60,296 bases of DNA from Ruminococcus sp. JC304 (GCA_000285855.2 HE978651.1:1343354-1403649), one strand, 5' to 3'. Shown: positions 35,576 through 44,725, numbered from the stretch's first letter. Program-made: numbers and translations. Notes: a model not told the origin generated them from the letters alone.

Positions 35576-36992
35576 AAAAAGAAGATCCCGCAACAGGGAA
35601 TATACTTTTGTATCCTGCTTTTTTGTGCTGATTTTTGTCAGTCTGATCGGTTATCTGGTTTATTTTGACAAGGTGAAAAGCGAGGATTTTATCAATAGCC
35701 CCTATAACACCAGACAGGATACTTTTTCAGACCGTGTTGTCAGAGGCAAGATTGAATCATCAGACGGAGAGGTGCTGGCTCAGACCAATGTATATGAAGA
35801 TGGCACAGAGGAGCGTACTTATCCTTATGCAAATATATTTTCCCATGTGGTAGGCTATGATTCCAATGGAAAAAGCGGATTGGAATCCGAGGCGAATTTT
35901 CTGCTTCTGACTTCCCATGAGTTTTTCCTGAATCAGATGAAAAATGAGTTTAAAAGTCAGAAAAATATGGGAGATACGGTAGTCTCTACTTTGAATGCAG
36001 ATCTGCAGACAACAGCATATCAGGCGCTGGGGGACAGAAGAGGGGCAGTGGTTGCCATAGAGCCTTCCACAGGTAAGATATTGGTAGAGGTGAGCAAACC
36101 GGATTTTGATCCCAGCACGATCGCCCAGAACTGGGAAGCTCTTGTGAACGATCAGAATGACAGCAGTCTTTTGAATCGTGCCACAAACGGAGCCTATCCT
36201 CCGGGTTCTGTCTTTAAGATCGTCACTGCCCTGGACTATTTCCGAACCAGGGGTACACTGGAGGATTTTTCCTATCTCTGTGAGGGAGGCATTACCAAGG
36301 AAGGACATACGATCAGGTGTTATGGCGGGGAAGTACATGGCCAGGAAGATTTTTACAGTGCCTTTGCCCATTCCTGCAACAGTGCTTTTGCAGAAATAGG
36401 AACCATGCTGGGGGGCAGTTCACTGAGGTCAACTGCAGAGGATCTTTTATTTAACAAAGGTCTTCCTCTTACTTCCTATAGAAAGAGTACTTTTAGCCTG
36501 AATGGGAAATCCTCTGTTGCTGAGGTGATGCAGACAGCCATCGGACAGGGAAATACTCTGGTTTCCCCTATGCATATGGCATTGCTGACAAGTGCTATTG
36601 CCAATGGAGGGGAACTGATGAAACCTTATCTTATCGATTCTGTGAAAAACAGTGACGGTGAAACAATAAAGACTACAGAACCGGAAAAATATAAAAGACT
36701 TATGAGTGTAAACGAAGCCAATCTTATGGGAAAGCTGATGAAGAAGGTAGTAGAGGAAGGAACTGCTTCTGCCCTGAATGGAAGGGGTTATACAGCGGCA
36801 GGTAAGACGGGCTCGGCGGAATTTGATGAAAACGGATCCAGTCATTCCTGGTTTGTGGGTTATTCCAATGTGGATGATCCGGATCTGGTAGTTGCCATTA
36901 TTGTTGAAAACGGAGGAACCGGCAGTGAGGCTGCAGTGCCTATTGCAGGCCAGCTTTTTGATGCATATTACTATGATCAGAACAATGGATAG
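35499..36992 (+). CDS. class B penicillin-binding protein (transpeptidase)
   Basis: A 497-residue membrane-anchored transpeptidase. A highly basic cytoplasmic head (residues 1-34) precedes one transmembrane helix (~35-56) and a short dimerisation region. The catalytic domain has S237-V-F-K240, S292-C-N294 and KTGSAEF near 437. I keep the TTG start at 35499, inside the ftsW end, with GAGGACGAAGAG upstream; no ATG is nearby. It cross-links peptidoglycan made by the partner SEDS protein. It is shorter than FtsI-type PBPs, lacking PASTA domains and a large N-terminal domain. Confidence 0.92.
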   Translation: MRDNEERKRRRELEKQQKRKAQEISKKRRSRNREYTFVSCFFVLIFVSLIGYLVYFDKVKSEDFINSPYNTRQDTFSDRVVRGKIESSDGEVLAQTNVYEDGTEERTYPYANIFSHVVGYDSNGKSGLESEANFLLLTSHEFFLNQMKNEFKSQKNMGDTVVSTLNADLQTTAYQALGDRRGAVVAIEPSTGKILVEVSKPDFDPSTIAQNWEALVNDQNDSSLLNRATNGAYPPGSVFKIVTALDYFRTRGTLEDFSYLCEGGITKEGHTIRCYGGEVHGQEDFYSAFAHSCNSAFAEIGTMLGGSSLRSTAEDLLFNKGLPLTSYRKSTFSLNGKSSVAEVMQTAIGQGNTLVSPMHMALLTSAIANGGELMKPYLIDSVKNSDGETIKTTEPEKYKRLMSVNEANLMGKLMKKVVEEGTASALNGRGYTAAGKTGSAEFDENGSSHSWFVGYSNVDDPDLVVAIIVENGGTGSEAAVPIAGQLFDAYYYDQNNG

Positions 36993-37055
36993 CAGTGTGT
37001 GAACCATAAGGGACAGTAACACAGAAATAAATTTATTCTGCACTGTTTTTAACAG

Positions 37056-37084
37056 TTGCGGCATTCTCAAAAAAGGGGTATACT
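37056..37084 (+). promoter_or_regulatory. candidate promoter of the NUDIX gene
   Basis: TTGCGG (37056-37061), 17 bp and TATACT (37079-37084) lie 44 bp before the ATG at 37128. Confidence 0.55.
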
Positions 37085-37127
37085 ATAACCAGTTTTTAAT
37101 ACCACGCAAAACAGGAGGGATTGCATT

Positions 37128-37583
37128 ATGATAGAAGCAACGAGCTGTGGCGGTGTGGTAATTCATCGGGGTAAGATTCTTACACTGTATAAATCTTACA
37201 GGAACCGTTATGAGGGCTGGGTATTGCCGAAAGGAACAGTAGAAGCAGGGGAGACACATGAGCAGACAGCGCTGAGGGAAGTGTTGGAGGAAGCCGGAGT
37301 GCGGGCGTCTATTGTAAAATATATCGGAAAGAGCCAATATAACTTTACCGTTCCGGAGGACGTAGTTACAAAGGAGGTACACTGGTACCTGATGACTGCG
37401 GATAATTATCATAGTAAGCCCCAGAGAGAGGAATTTTTTGTGGATTCCGGATATTATAAGTACCATGAGATCTATCATCTGCTGCGCTTTTCCAATGAAA
37501 AGCAGATTGTGGAGAAGGCCTATCAGGAATATCTGGACATGAGGAGCAATGGGCTCTGGGGAAAACAGCATAAGTATTATTAA
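37128..37583 (+). CDS. NUDIX hydrolase
   Basis: A 151-residue NUDIX protein. The signature GTVEAGETHEQTALREVLEEAG fits the G-x5-E-x7-REUXEEXGU box exactly. It starts with the typical SCGGVVIHRGKI. The likely substrate is a nucleoside diphosphate derivative (the sequence resembles Ap4A/dinucleotide-type hydrolases), but this is not determined. GGAGGG precedes the ATG. A weak GGGCTG/CAGCCC hairpin follows at about 37591-37616. Confidence 0.92.
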   Translation: MIEATSCGGVVIHRGKILTLYKSYRNRYEGWVLPKGTVEAGETHEQTALREVLEEAGVRASIVKYIGKSQYNFTVPEDVVTKEVHWYLMTADNYHSKPQREEFFVDSGYYKYHEIYHLLRFSNEKQIVEKAYQEYLDMRSNGLWGKQHKYY

Positions 37584-37667
37584 CGGAAACCGGGCTGCGT
37601 TTTTTACACAGCCCTGTTTAAAATTATGAAAAAGGGGAATGCTGAAAAAGAGAGAGGCAGGTATAGA

Positions 37668-37943
37668 ATGCTGAAATGGAAGAAGGACTATCTTACAGGA
37701 GAGGGCATTGATGATCCTGAGAAAATAAAAAATAAACTGGATGCCGGAAAATATGTATATGGAATTTATCTTCTTACTTTGTCTGACAATCCATCCAATC
37801 TGTTTGAGATCATTCCGGCAGCCATGCTTCTCCAGAAAAGCTATTACAGAATCTGTCCGGAGATCATTGGCATGGCAAAAGGGAAGGACGAGGCTTTGGA
37901 AATGGTTCGCAGTCTGGTACAGGAGACTTATGTGCAGAGGTGA
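37668..37943 (+). CDS. conserved small protein of unknown function
   Basis: A 91-residue protein (start MLKWKKDYL) with no motif I recognise. It is mixed alpha/beta in character with a hydrophobic centre (YGIYLLTLSDNPSNLFEIIPAAMLL) and no signal peptide. The ATG at 37668 has GAGGCAGG upstream, unlike the in-frame ATG at 37626. It ends 4 bp before the DUF2953 gene, so they are probably co-translated. I infer a link with the DUF2953/gerW group from position only. Confidence 0.7.
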   Translation: MLKWKKDYLTGEGIDDPEKIKNKLDAGKYVYGIYLLTLSDNPSNLFEIIPAAMLLQKSYYRICPEIIGMAKGKDEALEMVRSLVQETYVQR

Positions 37944-37947
37944 GTAG

Positions 37948-38927
37948 ATGTTACATATTTTATGGCTGATATTAAAGTTTATACTGATTCTGCTGGGAAT
38001 TGTGCTGGGACTGCTTCTGCTGGCAATTCTGCTGATTCTCTTTTGTCCGGTCAGGTACAGGGCATCCGGGACCAAGGAACAGGATGACTGGAAAAAGATA
38101 AGAGGAGAGGGACAGATCAGCTGGCTGTTTCATGGAGTTGTGCTGAGGGCTGTCTGGGCAGAGGGAAATCTGCAGACCTCATTCCGGTTGTTTGGAATTC
38201 CTGTGGACAAAATTTTGAACAGGCGAAAAAAACCAAAGAGCATTCCTTGGATCCCTCAGAGAGTGAGGAGGATCAAAGGGAAGTAATAGAACTGGAGAAA
38301 ATCCCGGAGAGACCGGTGAATGCCGGATCAGAGGAAATTCCGGAAAAGCCGGTGAATGCAGAATCTGAGAAAATGATCAGCAGTCCGGTGGATAGTCAGC
38401 CACAGGATGCGCCGGAAAAACCTCAACAAAAGACAGATTCAGATAAAAAAGAAAAGAAGATAAGCCCTGTCAGGAAACTGCTGTCAGGAATACAGAGCAA
38501 GAGAAAGAGAATATGGGACAGAATACATCATATCCGGACTGCGCTGTGCAGAGTGGGAGAGCAGATAACCTGGTGGAGAGATTTTCTGGAACACCCAAGG
38601 GTGCAGGCAGGGATTTCTCTTGTATGGACACATGCAAAATTTCTGATCCGCCATGTGATGCCAACCAAGATGGATGGAGAGATTACTTTTTCCACAGAGG
38701 ATCCCTCTATAACAGGAGCTATCCTTGCAGTGCTTGGAATGACCATTCCTTTCCATAAAAACTGTGTCGGGGTCAGACCCCTGTTTAGCGGAGAAAATTA
38801 CTGTCAGGGAAATGTGAGAATAAAAGGCAGGATATACGGAATTGTATTTGTACGGGCAGCGGTTAGTATTTATTTCAATAAAAATATAAAATATGTCATA
38901 AGACGATGGAAAACCAGGAGGGCATAA
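37948..38927 (+). pseudogene. DUF2953-type membrane protein, interrupted at an A7 run
   Basis: The N-terminal frame (37948-38286) has a strong membrane helix and the start of a DUF2953 protein (FCPVRYRASG, FRLFGIPVDKIL). The C-terminal, family-typical half (DGEITFSTEDPSITG...CQGNVRIKGRIYG) lies in the -1 frame up to 38927. The frames meet at 38224-38234, where the zero-frame codons are CGA AAA AAA CCA. That is an in-phase A AAA AAA slippery heptamer, so either one A is missing or ribosomes slip by -1. The joined product is about 325 residues, normal for the family, which lies beside gerW (ytfJ) as here. Confidence 0.8.
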
Positions 38928-38929
38928 GA

Positions 38930-39280
38930 ATGGCAAACGAGAATAATTTCAAAGAAACTGTAAACTCATTGTTCAAAGGTATGGACAGCTTTATTGCTGC
39001 AAAAACTGTGGTAGGGGAACCGATTCACATTGGTGATACCATTATTCTTCCGTTAGTTGATGTGGCTTTTGGCGTAGGTGCCGGTGCTTTTTCCGGTGAC
39101 AAGAAGGACAATGGCGGTGGCGGAATGACCGGTAAGATGACTCCCTGTGCAGTTCTGGTCATTCAGAATGGTACTACCAAGCTGGTAAATGTAAAAAATC
39201 AGGATGGACTTACCAAGATTCTGGATATGGTTCCTGATTTTGTAGATCGTTTTGCATCAGGAAAAGGGGAAGAAGCATAA
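38930..39280 (+). CDS. gerW: GerW family sporulation protein (YtfJ)
   Basis: A 116-residue spore protein family member. The conserved core is KTVVGEPIHIGDTIILPLVDVAFGVGAGAF followed by a glycine-rich stretch (KKDNGGGGMTGKM) and MTPCAVLVIQNG. The start at 38930 is chosen because CCAGGAGGG lies upstream. In Bacillus it is needed for normal spore germination. Its presence suggests this organism, or its recent ancestor, can sporulate. Confidence 0.92.
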   Translation: MANENNFKETVNSLFKGMDSFIAAKTVVGEPIHIGDTIILPLVDVAFGVGAGAFSGDKKDNGGGGMTGKMTPCAVLVIQNGTTKLVNVKNQDGLTKILDMVPDFVDRFASGKGEEA

Positions 39281-39313
39281 ACTATACCAAACCAATGAAA
39301 AGGCAGAGAAAAA

Positions 39314-39451
39314 GTGGAAAAGCTGATTGGCTTTATGTTGTTTTTTATTGGGTTGGGGATGGTGATAGGATTTCTTATTGCTGAGAATGTGATTCTGGTA
39401 GTTACAGCCGGAGCTTTTCTGCTCCTGGGATATCATCTGTTCTGCCACTGA
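39314..39451 (+). CDS. small hydrophobic membrane protein
   Basis: A 45-residue frame with GTG start. It reads MEKLIGFMLFFIGLGMVIGF and continues through a second hydrophobic helix (VILVVTAGAFLLLGYHLF) before stopping. That makes two membrane segments separated by AEN. The ribosome site is weak (GGCAGAG). It lies 33 bp after gerW and directly before a strong terminator, which supports it being the last gene of that transcript. No function can be assigned. Confidence 0.55.
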   Translation: MEKLIGFMLFFIGLGMVIGFLIAENVILVVTAGAFLLLGYHLFCH

Positions 39452-39503
39452 GTCAGTAAAAATGCAGGAAACTGCAGAAGAATCAAAGGACTATAGAGAC
39501 TAT

Positions 39504-39534
39504 AGAAGGCTGCGGAATCTGCAGCCTTCTTTTT
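39504..39534 (+). terminator. rho-independent terminator after gerW group
   Basis: AGAAGGCTGC (39504-39513) pairs with GCAGCCTTCT (39521-39530), loop GGAATCT, then a T-run. Confidence 0.92.
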
Positions 39535-39559
39535 AATCAAATCAAACACATAAAAAGAC

Positions 39560-39588
39560 AAAAAAATACCCCTGTCAGAACAGGGGTA
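39560..39588 (-). terminator. rho-independent terminator of rpmB
   Basis: On the minus strand TACCCCTG, loop TTCTGA, CAGGGGTA is followed by seven T's, immediately downstream of the L28 stop. Confidence 0.9.
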
Positions 39589-39598
39589 CAGGTGTTAT

Positions 39599-39787
39599 TT
39601 ATGCTCTTTCTACTTTACCGGATCTTAAGCAAGAAGTACATACATATGTCTTTCTAGCTCCGCCTTCAGCAGTTTTGATTTTAACGGATTTGACGTTAGA
39701 TTTCCACATTTTATTGGATCTTCTATGTGAATGACTTACATTGTTTCCGAAATGAGCAGCTTTCTCACAGATTGCACATTTAGCCAT
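39599..39787 (-). CDS. rpmB: 50S ribosomal protein L28 (zinc-binding form)
   Basis: A 62-residue L28 with two CxxC pairs (CAIC at the start and CTSC near the end), the zinc-binding form. The N-terminal NNVSHSHRRSNKMWKSN block is the family hallmark. AGGAGG lies upstream of the ATG. It is a single gene with its own promoter and terminator, divergent from the yloU-yloV-recG set, a conserved Firmicutes arrangement. Confidence 0.98.
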   Translation of the reverse strand: MAKCAICEKAAHFGNNVSHSHRRSNKMWKSNVKSVKIKTAEGGARKTYVCTSCLRSGKVERA

Positions 39788-39824
39788 GATAGCACCTCCT
39801 TGACGCTTTTTTTCAACAGTCTAC

Positions 39825-39853
39825 ATTGTAACAGATGAATGACTCTTTTGCAA
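39825..39853 (-). promoter_or_regulatory. promoter of rpmB
   Basis: On the minus strand TTGCAA (39853-39848), 17 bp and TACAAT (39830-39825) lie 38 bp before the rpmB ATG. Confidence 0.7.
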
Positions 39854-39914
39854 GCAAAAAAAAGAAAATTCTAAAAATTCTTTTATATGAAAGGGGAGAA
39901 GACGAAATTTAACA

Positions 39915-39943
39915 TTGTGCAATCACTAAAAAAAGGTTATAAT
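39915..39943 (+). promoter_or_regulatory. promoter of the yloU-yloV-recG operon
   Basis: TTGTGC (39915-39920), 17 bp and TATAAT (39938-39943), 38 bp before the ATG at 39982. Confidence 0.65.
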
Positions 39944-39981
39944 ACATTTATCTAACAATATAGAGCATTGGAGGTAACCAT

Positions 39982-40341
39982 ATGAATGGACGTATAGATT
40001 CCGGATTGGGTCAGATCATAATTGACACAGATGTAATTGCAACCTATGCTGGAAGTGTGGCAGTAGAGTGTTTTGGTATTGTGGGCATGGCAGCAGTCAG
40101 CGTAAAGGACGGACTGGTAAAGCTCTTAGGCAGAAAAAGCCTGAAACATGGTATCAGTGTTAAGATTACAGAGGACAATAAAATCCGCCTGAATTTCCAT
40201 GTAATTGTAGCATATGGAGTAAATATAAGTACAATTGCAGACAATCTTGTCAGCAATGTAAAATATAAAGTCGAGGCCTTTACAGGAATGGAGATCGAAA
40301 AAATCGACATTTTTGTAGAAGGTGTACGGGCAATTGATTAG
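39982..40341 (+). CDS. Asp23/Gls24 family protein (YloU)
   Basis: A 119-residue Asp23/Gls24 protein. Characteristic are DTDVIATYAGSVAVECFGIVGMA at the N terminus and a C-terminal VKYKVEAFTGMEIEKIDIFVEGV. The family is associated with envelope stress and membrane anchoring in Firmicutes. GGAGG precedes the ATG. It is immediately upstream of the DAK2-domain gene as in Bacillus yloU-yloV. Confidence 0.93.
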   Translation: MNGRIDSGLGQIIIDTDVIATYAGSVAVECFGIVGMAAVSVKDGLVKLLGRKSLKHGISVKITEDNKIRLNFHVIVAYGVNISTIADNLVSNVKYKVEAFTGMEIEKIDIFVEGVRAID

Positions 40342-40360
40342 GATAGAGGAGGAACTTGTG

Positions 40361-42034
40361 GTGAATAACAAAACCATAGATGCCAGAGTACTTTCCAGAA
40401 TGTTTCTTGCAGGAGCCAAGAATCTGGAAGCGAAGAAAGAATGGATTAATGAACTGAATGTGTTTCCGGTACCGGACGGAGATACAGGAACAAATATGAC
40501 GATGACAATTATGGCAGCTGCAGCAGAGGTAGGCTCCCTGGGTGAGACAGATATGGAAACTCTTGCAAAAGCCATTTCTTCCGGTTCCCTTAGAGGAGCG
40601 CGCGGAAATTCCGGTGTAATTCTTTCACAGCTTCTCCGTGGCTTCACCAAAAGTGTACGGAAAAGTGAAAATCTGGATGCGGCAGCCATTGCAGCAGCTA
40701 TGGAGAGAGGCGTGGAAACTGCCTACAAAGCAGTAATGAAGCCGAAAGAGGGAACGATCCTTACAGTGGCAAAGGAAGCTGCAGCCAAGGCTGTGGAGCT
40801 TGCTGAGACTGCAGAGGATCTGGATACTTTTTTCCAGGCAGTGATCGCTCATGCAGAGGAGACTCTTGCCAGAACACCGGAGATGCTTCCGGTTCTCAAA
40901 GAAGCAGGAGTTGTTGACTCAGGCGGACAGGGACTGGTAGAAGTTTTCCACGGAGCTTATGATGGTTATCTGGGCAAAGAAGTGGATTATACACAGTTCA
41001 GCGGTTCCAAAGGTCCTGCAGTGACCAAAATCGATGCACAGACAGAGAAGGATATTAAATTCGGTTATTGCACAGAGTTCATTATTCTTCTGGATAAGCC
41101 AATGCCTGAGGAGACAGAGCATGAATTCAAGAAATTCCTCATGTCTATCGGTGACTCTATTGTTCTGGTGGCAGATGATGAGATTGTAAAGGTACATGTA
41201 CACACCAATCATCCGGGACTTGCCTTTGAGAAGGCTCTTACTTTCGGAGCATTGTCCCGTATGAAGATTGATAATATGCGTGAGGAGCATCAGGAGAAGC
41301 TGATCAAAGATGCACAGAAGCTGGCCAGAGAACAGGAGAAGCAGGAGGAGGCAGCAATTGCAGCTCAGCCGCCTAAGGAGGTAGGTTTTATCTCTGTATC
41401 TGTAGGAAAGGGAATGACTGAAATCTTCAAGGAACTGGGAGTGGATTACCTGATTGAGGGTGGACAGACCATGAACCCAAGTACAGAGGATATGTTAAAT
41501 GCAATTGCAAAAGTAAATGCAAAGACCATCTACATCTTCCCAAACAATAAAAATATTATCCTTGCAGCCAACCAGGCCCGTGACCTGACAGAAGACAAGG
41601 AAATCGTGGTAGTACCTACCAAGACCATTCCTCAGGGAATCACGGCAATGATCAGTTATGTGCCGGAGAAAAACAGCGCTGAAAATACTGAAAATATGCT
41701 CCAGGCGATCTCCCAGGTAAAAACCGGACAGATCACCTATGCTGTCAGGGATACACGTATTGATGACAAGGAAATCCACGAAGGCGATATTATGGGAATC
41801 GGCGATTCCGGAATCCTTGCAGTTGGCAAGGACAGACTGGAGGTAACTAAGGAAACTATCGCAGCTATGATGGACGATGACTCAGAAGTAGTCAGCATCT
41901 ACTACGGTGCGGATACTGACCAGGCTGAGGCAGAAGCACTTGCATCCACAGTAGAAGAGCTTTATCCTGACTGTGACGTAGAAGTAAATGCAGGGGGCCA
42001 GCCTATTTATTACTACGTGATTTCGGTAGAATAA
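40361..42034 (+). CDS. DAK2-domain fatty acid kinase-like protein (YloV/FakA)
   Basis: A 557-residue protein. The N-terminal DhaL-type ATP domain has FPVPDGDTGTNM (metal-binding aspartates) and GARGNSGVILSQLLRG. A middle and C-terminal DegV/FakB-interacting-like domain follows, with GQTMNPSTEDMLNAI and FPNNKNIILAANQA. I set the GTG start at 40361, 8 bp after GGAGG; GTG at 40358 is equally possible. FakA phosphorylates exogenous fatty acids bound to FakB for membrane lipid synthesis. Confidence 0.92.
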   Translation: MNNKTIDARVLSRMFLAGAKNLEAKKEWINELNVFPVPDGDTGTNMTMTIMAAAAEVGSLGETDMETLAKAISSGSLRGARGNSGVILSQLLRGFTKSVRKSENLDAAAIAAAMERGVETAYKAVMKPKEGTILTVAKEAAAKAVELAETAEDLDTFFQAVIAHAEETLARTPEMLPVLKEAGVVDSGGQGLVEVFHGAYDGYLGKEVDYTQFSGSKGPAVTKIDAQTEKDIKFGYCTEFIILLDKPMPEETEHEFKKFLMSIGDSIVLVADDEIVKVHVHTNHPGLAFEKALTFGALSRMKIDNMREEHQEKLIKDAQKLAREQEKQEEAAIAAQPPKEVGFISVSVGKGMTEIFKELGVDYLIEGGQTMNPSTEDMLNAIAKVNAKTIYIFPNNKNIILAANQARDLTEDKEIVVVPTKTIPQGITAMISYVPEKNSAENTENMLQAISQVKTGQITYAVRDTRIDDKEIHEGDIMGIGDSGILAVGKDRLEVTKETIAAMMDDDSEVVSIYYGADTDQAEAEALASTVEELYPDCDVEVNAGGQPIYYYVISVE

Positions 42035-42038
42035 ACAG

Positions 42039-44090
42039 ATGCCCTCACTTCATACACTAAAAGGTGTAGGCCCGAAAACGGAAGCCCTGTTTGCCAGACT
42101 GGGCATTATTGACACAGATTCCCTGATCCATTATTATCCCCGTACCTATGATATTTATGAAGCACCGGCAGAGATTCGTTCTCTGGAGGAATCTACGGTA
42201 GCTGCCATAACAGCTACCGTTACAACGGGTGTCTATATTAACAAGGTACGTAATCTCCAGGTGGTAACAACCACAGTGGCAGATCAAACAGGGAGGCTTC
42301 CTGTTACCTGGTTTAATATGCCTTATTTACGTTCCACTCTGAAAAAGGGAAGTGTATTTGTTCTCAGGGGCAGGATTACCCGCAAGCAGGGAAAGCTTCA
42401 GATGGAACATCCGGAAATATTTACCCCTGCAGCTTACGAAGAGATTCTGCACAGTCTCCAGCCAATCTATGCCCTCACATCAGGGCTGTCCAATAAAACC
42501 ATTGTGAAGCTGCTCCATCAGGCTCTGGAGGACGGCTCTCTCCATCAGGAATATCTTTCCCAGGAGTACAGGGAACGGTATCATCTGGCAGACTGCAATT
42601 TTGCATTGTCTGCCATTCATTTCCCCAAAAATATGCAGGAGCTGATCGCGGCCAGGAGAAGGCTGGTATTTGATGAGTTTCTGCTGTTTATTCTTGCAGT
42701 GCGCCTTTTGAAGGAAAAAACAGAGAGTACAGTCAATACTTTTCCCATGCATACTGTATGGACTACAGAGGAGATCATTGAAAATCTGCCTTATGCTTTG
42801 ACAAAAGCCCAGCAAAATGTATGGCATGAGATTGAAAGAGACCTGAGCGGTTATGGGCTGATGTCCAGGCTGGTGCAGGGAGATGTGGGAAGCGGCAAAA
42901 CAATCCTGGCTTTTCTGGCTATGATCATGACTGCGGAAAATGGCTACCAGGCGGTGCTGATGGCGCCTACAGAGGTACTTGCCAGACAGCATTTTCAGGC
43001 TATGGAAAAGCTTCTGAAGGAACAGGAAATTGATTTCTGCCATCCTTTGCTTCTTACCGGATCGGACACAGCCAGAGAGAAAAGGGAAAAATATGCACAG
43101 ATTGCATCCAAAGAGGCAAATATTGTGATCGGAACCCATGCCCTGATCCAGGAAAAGGTTCAATATAACCAGCTGGCACTTGTAATCACAGATGAACAGC
43201 ACAGATTTGGGGTGAAACAGAGAGAGGCCCTGACAACCATGGGAAATCCTCCCAATGTACTGGTTATGAGTGCAACGCCTATTCCCAGAACCCTGGCAAT
43301 TATTATTTATGGAGATCTGGATATTTCTGTGATCGATGAGCTTCCTGCACAGAGACTGCCGGTAAAAAACTGTGTGGTAGATACTTCTTACCGGCCCAAA
43401 GCCTATGCTTTTATGGAACAGCAGATCCGTCAGGGACGACAGGTATATGTGATCTGTCCAATGGTGGAGGAAAGCGAGGGAATGGACGGGGAAAATGTTC
43501 TGGATTATACAGCAAAGCTTCAGCAGATTTTCCCTTCTGATATTAAAATTGCTTTTCTTCATGGAAAAATGCATTCCAGGGAAAAGAATAAGATTATGGA
43601 GTCCTTTGCTGCAGGAGAAATTCAGATTTTAGTATCCACCACAGTGATTGAGGTAGGAGTGAATGTCCCTAATGCAACCGTAATGATGGTGGAGAATGCG
43701 GAGCGTTTTGGCCTGGCACAGCTTCATCAGCTTCGGGGCCGTGTGGGAAGAGGAGAACATCAGTCTTATTGTATTTTTATGCAGGGAAATAAAGAAAAGG
43801 AAACATCAAAACGGTTGGAAATTTTGAATAAATCCAATGATGGTTTCTATATTGCAGAGGAAGATTTGAAATTGAGGGGACCGGGAGACTTCTTTGGGAT
43901 CCGACAGAGTGGTCTGCTGGAGTTCAAACTGGGTGATATTTATCAGGATGGGGATATTCTGAAGGCTGCCAGTGAAACGGCAGCGCAGATCCTGGAGCTG
44001 GATGAGAACCTGAGTCTGGAACAAAATGAAATTCTGAAACAGCGGTTAAAAGCATATATGCAGGAGGATTTGGAAAATCTGGGAATATAA
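42039..44090 (+). CDS. recG: ATP-dependent DNA helicase RecG
   Basis: A 683-residue RecG, full length. It has an N-terminal wedge/OB domain (LKGVGPKTEALFARLGI start), helicase motif I GDVGSGKTI, motif II DEQHRFG, motif III MSATPIPRTLA, and motif VI QLHQLRGRVGRG. It remodels stalled forks and Holliday junctions. The ATG is 4 bp after the previous stop with little ribosome site, so translation is probably coupled. Confidence 0.98.
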   Translation: MPSLHTLKGVGPKTEALFARLGIIDTDSLIHYYPRTYDIYEAPAEIRSLEESTVAAITATVTTGVYINKVRNLQVVTTTVADQTGRLPVTWFNMPYLRSTLKKGSVFVLRGRITRKQGKLQMEHPEIFTPAAYEEILHSLQPIYALTSGLSNKTIVKLLHQALEDGSLHQEYLSQEYRERYHLADCNFALSAIHFPKNMQELIAARRRLVFDEFLLFILAVRLLKEKTESTVNTFPMHTVWTTEEIIENLPYALTKAQQNVWHEIERDLSGYGLMSRLVQGDVGSGKTILAFLAMIMTAENGYQAVLMAPTEVLARQHFQAMEKLLKEQEIDFCHPLLLTGSDTAREKREKYAQIASKEANIVIGTHALIQEKVQYNQLALVITDEQHRFGVKQREALTTMGNPPNVLVMSATPIPRTLAIIIYGDLDISVIDELPAQRLPVKNCVVDTSYRPKAYAFMEQQIRQGRQVYVICPMVEESEGMDGENVLDYTAKLQQIFPSDIKIAFLHGKMHSREKNKIMESFAAGEIQILVSTTVIEVGVNVPNATVMMVENAERFGLAQLHQLRGRVGRGEHQSYCIFMQGNKEKETSKRLEILNKSNDGFYIAEEDLKLRGPGDFFGIRQSGLLEFKLGDIYQDGDILKAASETAAQILELDENLSLEQNEILKQRLKAYMQEDLENLGI

Positions 44091-44198
44091 TTATTGCAAA
44101 AAAACAGAAAAAGTAGTATTCTATTCCGGTAACAGGATATCGAAAGCTGTGGATTTCCAGAGTCTACAGTTGGATTACCTTGTAAGGAGGCTATAAAT

Positions 44199-44597
44199 AT
44201 GACACCAAAAACAACTGCAAAAAAAGCAGAACCTGATACATCTACAGTACAGACAACCGAAGTAAAAGAGGCTCCTGCAAAAACTACAGTCAGAAAAACC
44301 AGAACAACTGCAAAGAAAACTACTGAGAAACCAACAGCAGAAAAGAAGCCGGCAACAGAGAAAAAACCGGCAGCAAGAAGAACTGTAAAGAAAGAGGTAA
44401 ACGCAGAAGTTTATGTACAGTTCCTTGGCAAAGAGGTTTATGCAAAGGATGTTCTGGAAAATGTGAAGAAGATCTGGACAGAAGAAATGGGCAAGAAGGA
44501 AAAAGATCTGAAGGATGTTAAAATATACATCAAACCAGAAGAAAATACAGCATACTATGTGATCAATGGTGATGTGACAGGAGCTGTTGGACTGTAA
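44199..44597 (+). CDS. DUF6465-like conserved protein
   Basis: A 132-residue protein. Residues 1-65 are a low-complexity Lys/Ala/Thr/Pro tail ([18 protein letters not shown]). The C-terminal ~68 residues form a compact conserved domain ([24 protein letters not shown] ... [15 protein letters not shown]). It resembles the DUF6465 family frequent in Lachnospiraceae, of unknown function; the basic tail suggests nucleic-acid or envelope contact. AAGGAGG precedes the ATG and a terminator follows directly. Confidence 0.8.
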   Translation: MTPKTTAKKAEPDTSTVQTTEVKEAPAKTTVRKTRTTAKKTTEKPTAEKKPATEKKPAARRTVKKEVNAEVYVQFLGKEVYAKDVLENVKKIWTEEMGKKEKDLKDVKIYIKPEENTAYYVINGDVTGAVGL

Positions 44598-44613
44598 TAC
44601 ATAAGCAAAAAGG

Positions 44614-44651
44614 CCCGGAAGACTCAGAAAATGAGCTTCCGGGATTTTTTT
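44614..44651 (+). terminator. rho-independent terminator
   Basis: CCCGGAAG-A-CTCA / TGAG-CTTCCGGG (44614-44643) and then a run of eight T's. Confidence 0.95.
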
Positions 44652-44685
44652 TGTTCCAAATACCTTGCAGCAGAGTGTGCGCAAA

Positions 44686-44725
44686 CAGTAACAAACAGTA
44701 ACAAAGATAATCGAAAAGTAACAAA
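44686..44725 (+). promoter_or_regulatory. three direct repeats upstream of the EutS-like operon
   Basis: CAGTAACAAA at 44686-44695 and 44696-44705, and AAGTAACAAA at 44716-44725. The starts are 10 and 20 bp apart, placing all three on the same helical face upstream of the -35 box. This is the layout of an activator or cooperative repressor site; the protein is unknown. Confidence 0.5.

Noticed and set aside
37083-38075. 330-codon minus-strand frame across NUDIX, small protein and DUF2953 genes
   Set aside because: Covers three better-supported plus-strand genes and their spacers; no family resemblance.
42480-43574. 364-codon minus-strand frame within recG
   Set aside because: Antisense shadow of recG with no recognisable domain.
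44686-44725. CRISPR-like or replication iteron interpretation of the three short repeats
   Set aside because: Only three 10-bp units directly before a promoter, no spacers, no cas or replication genes; a regulatory site is simpler.
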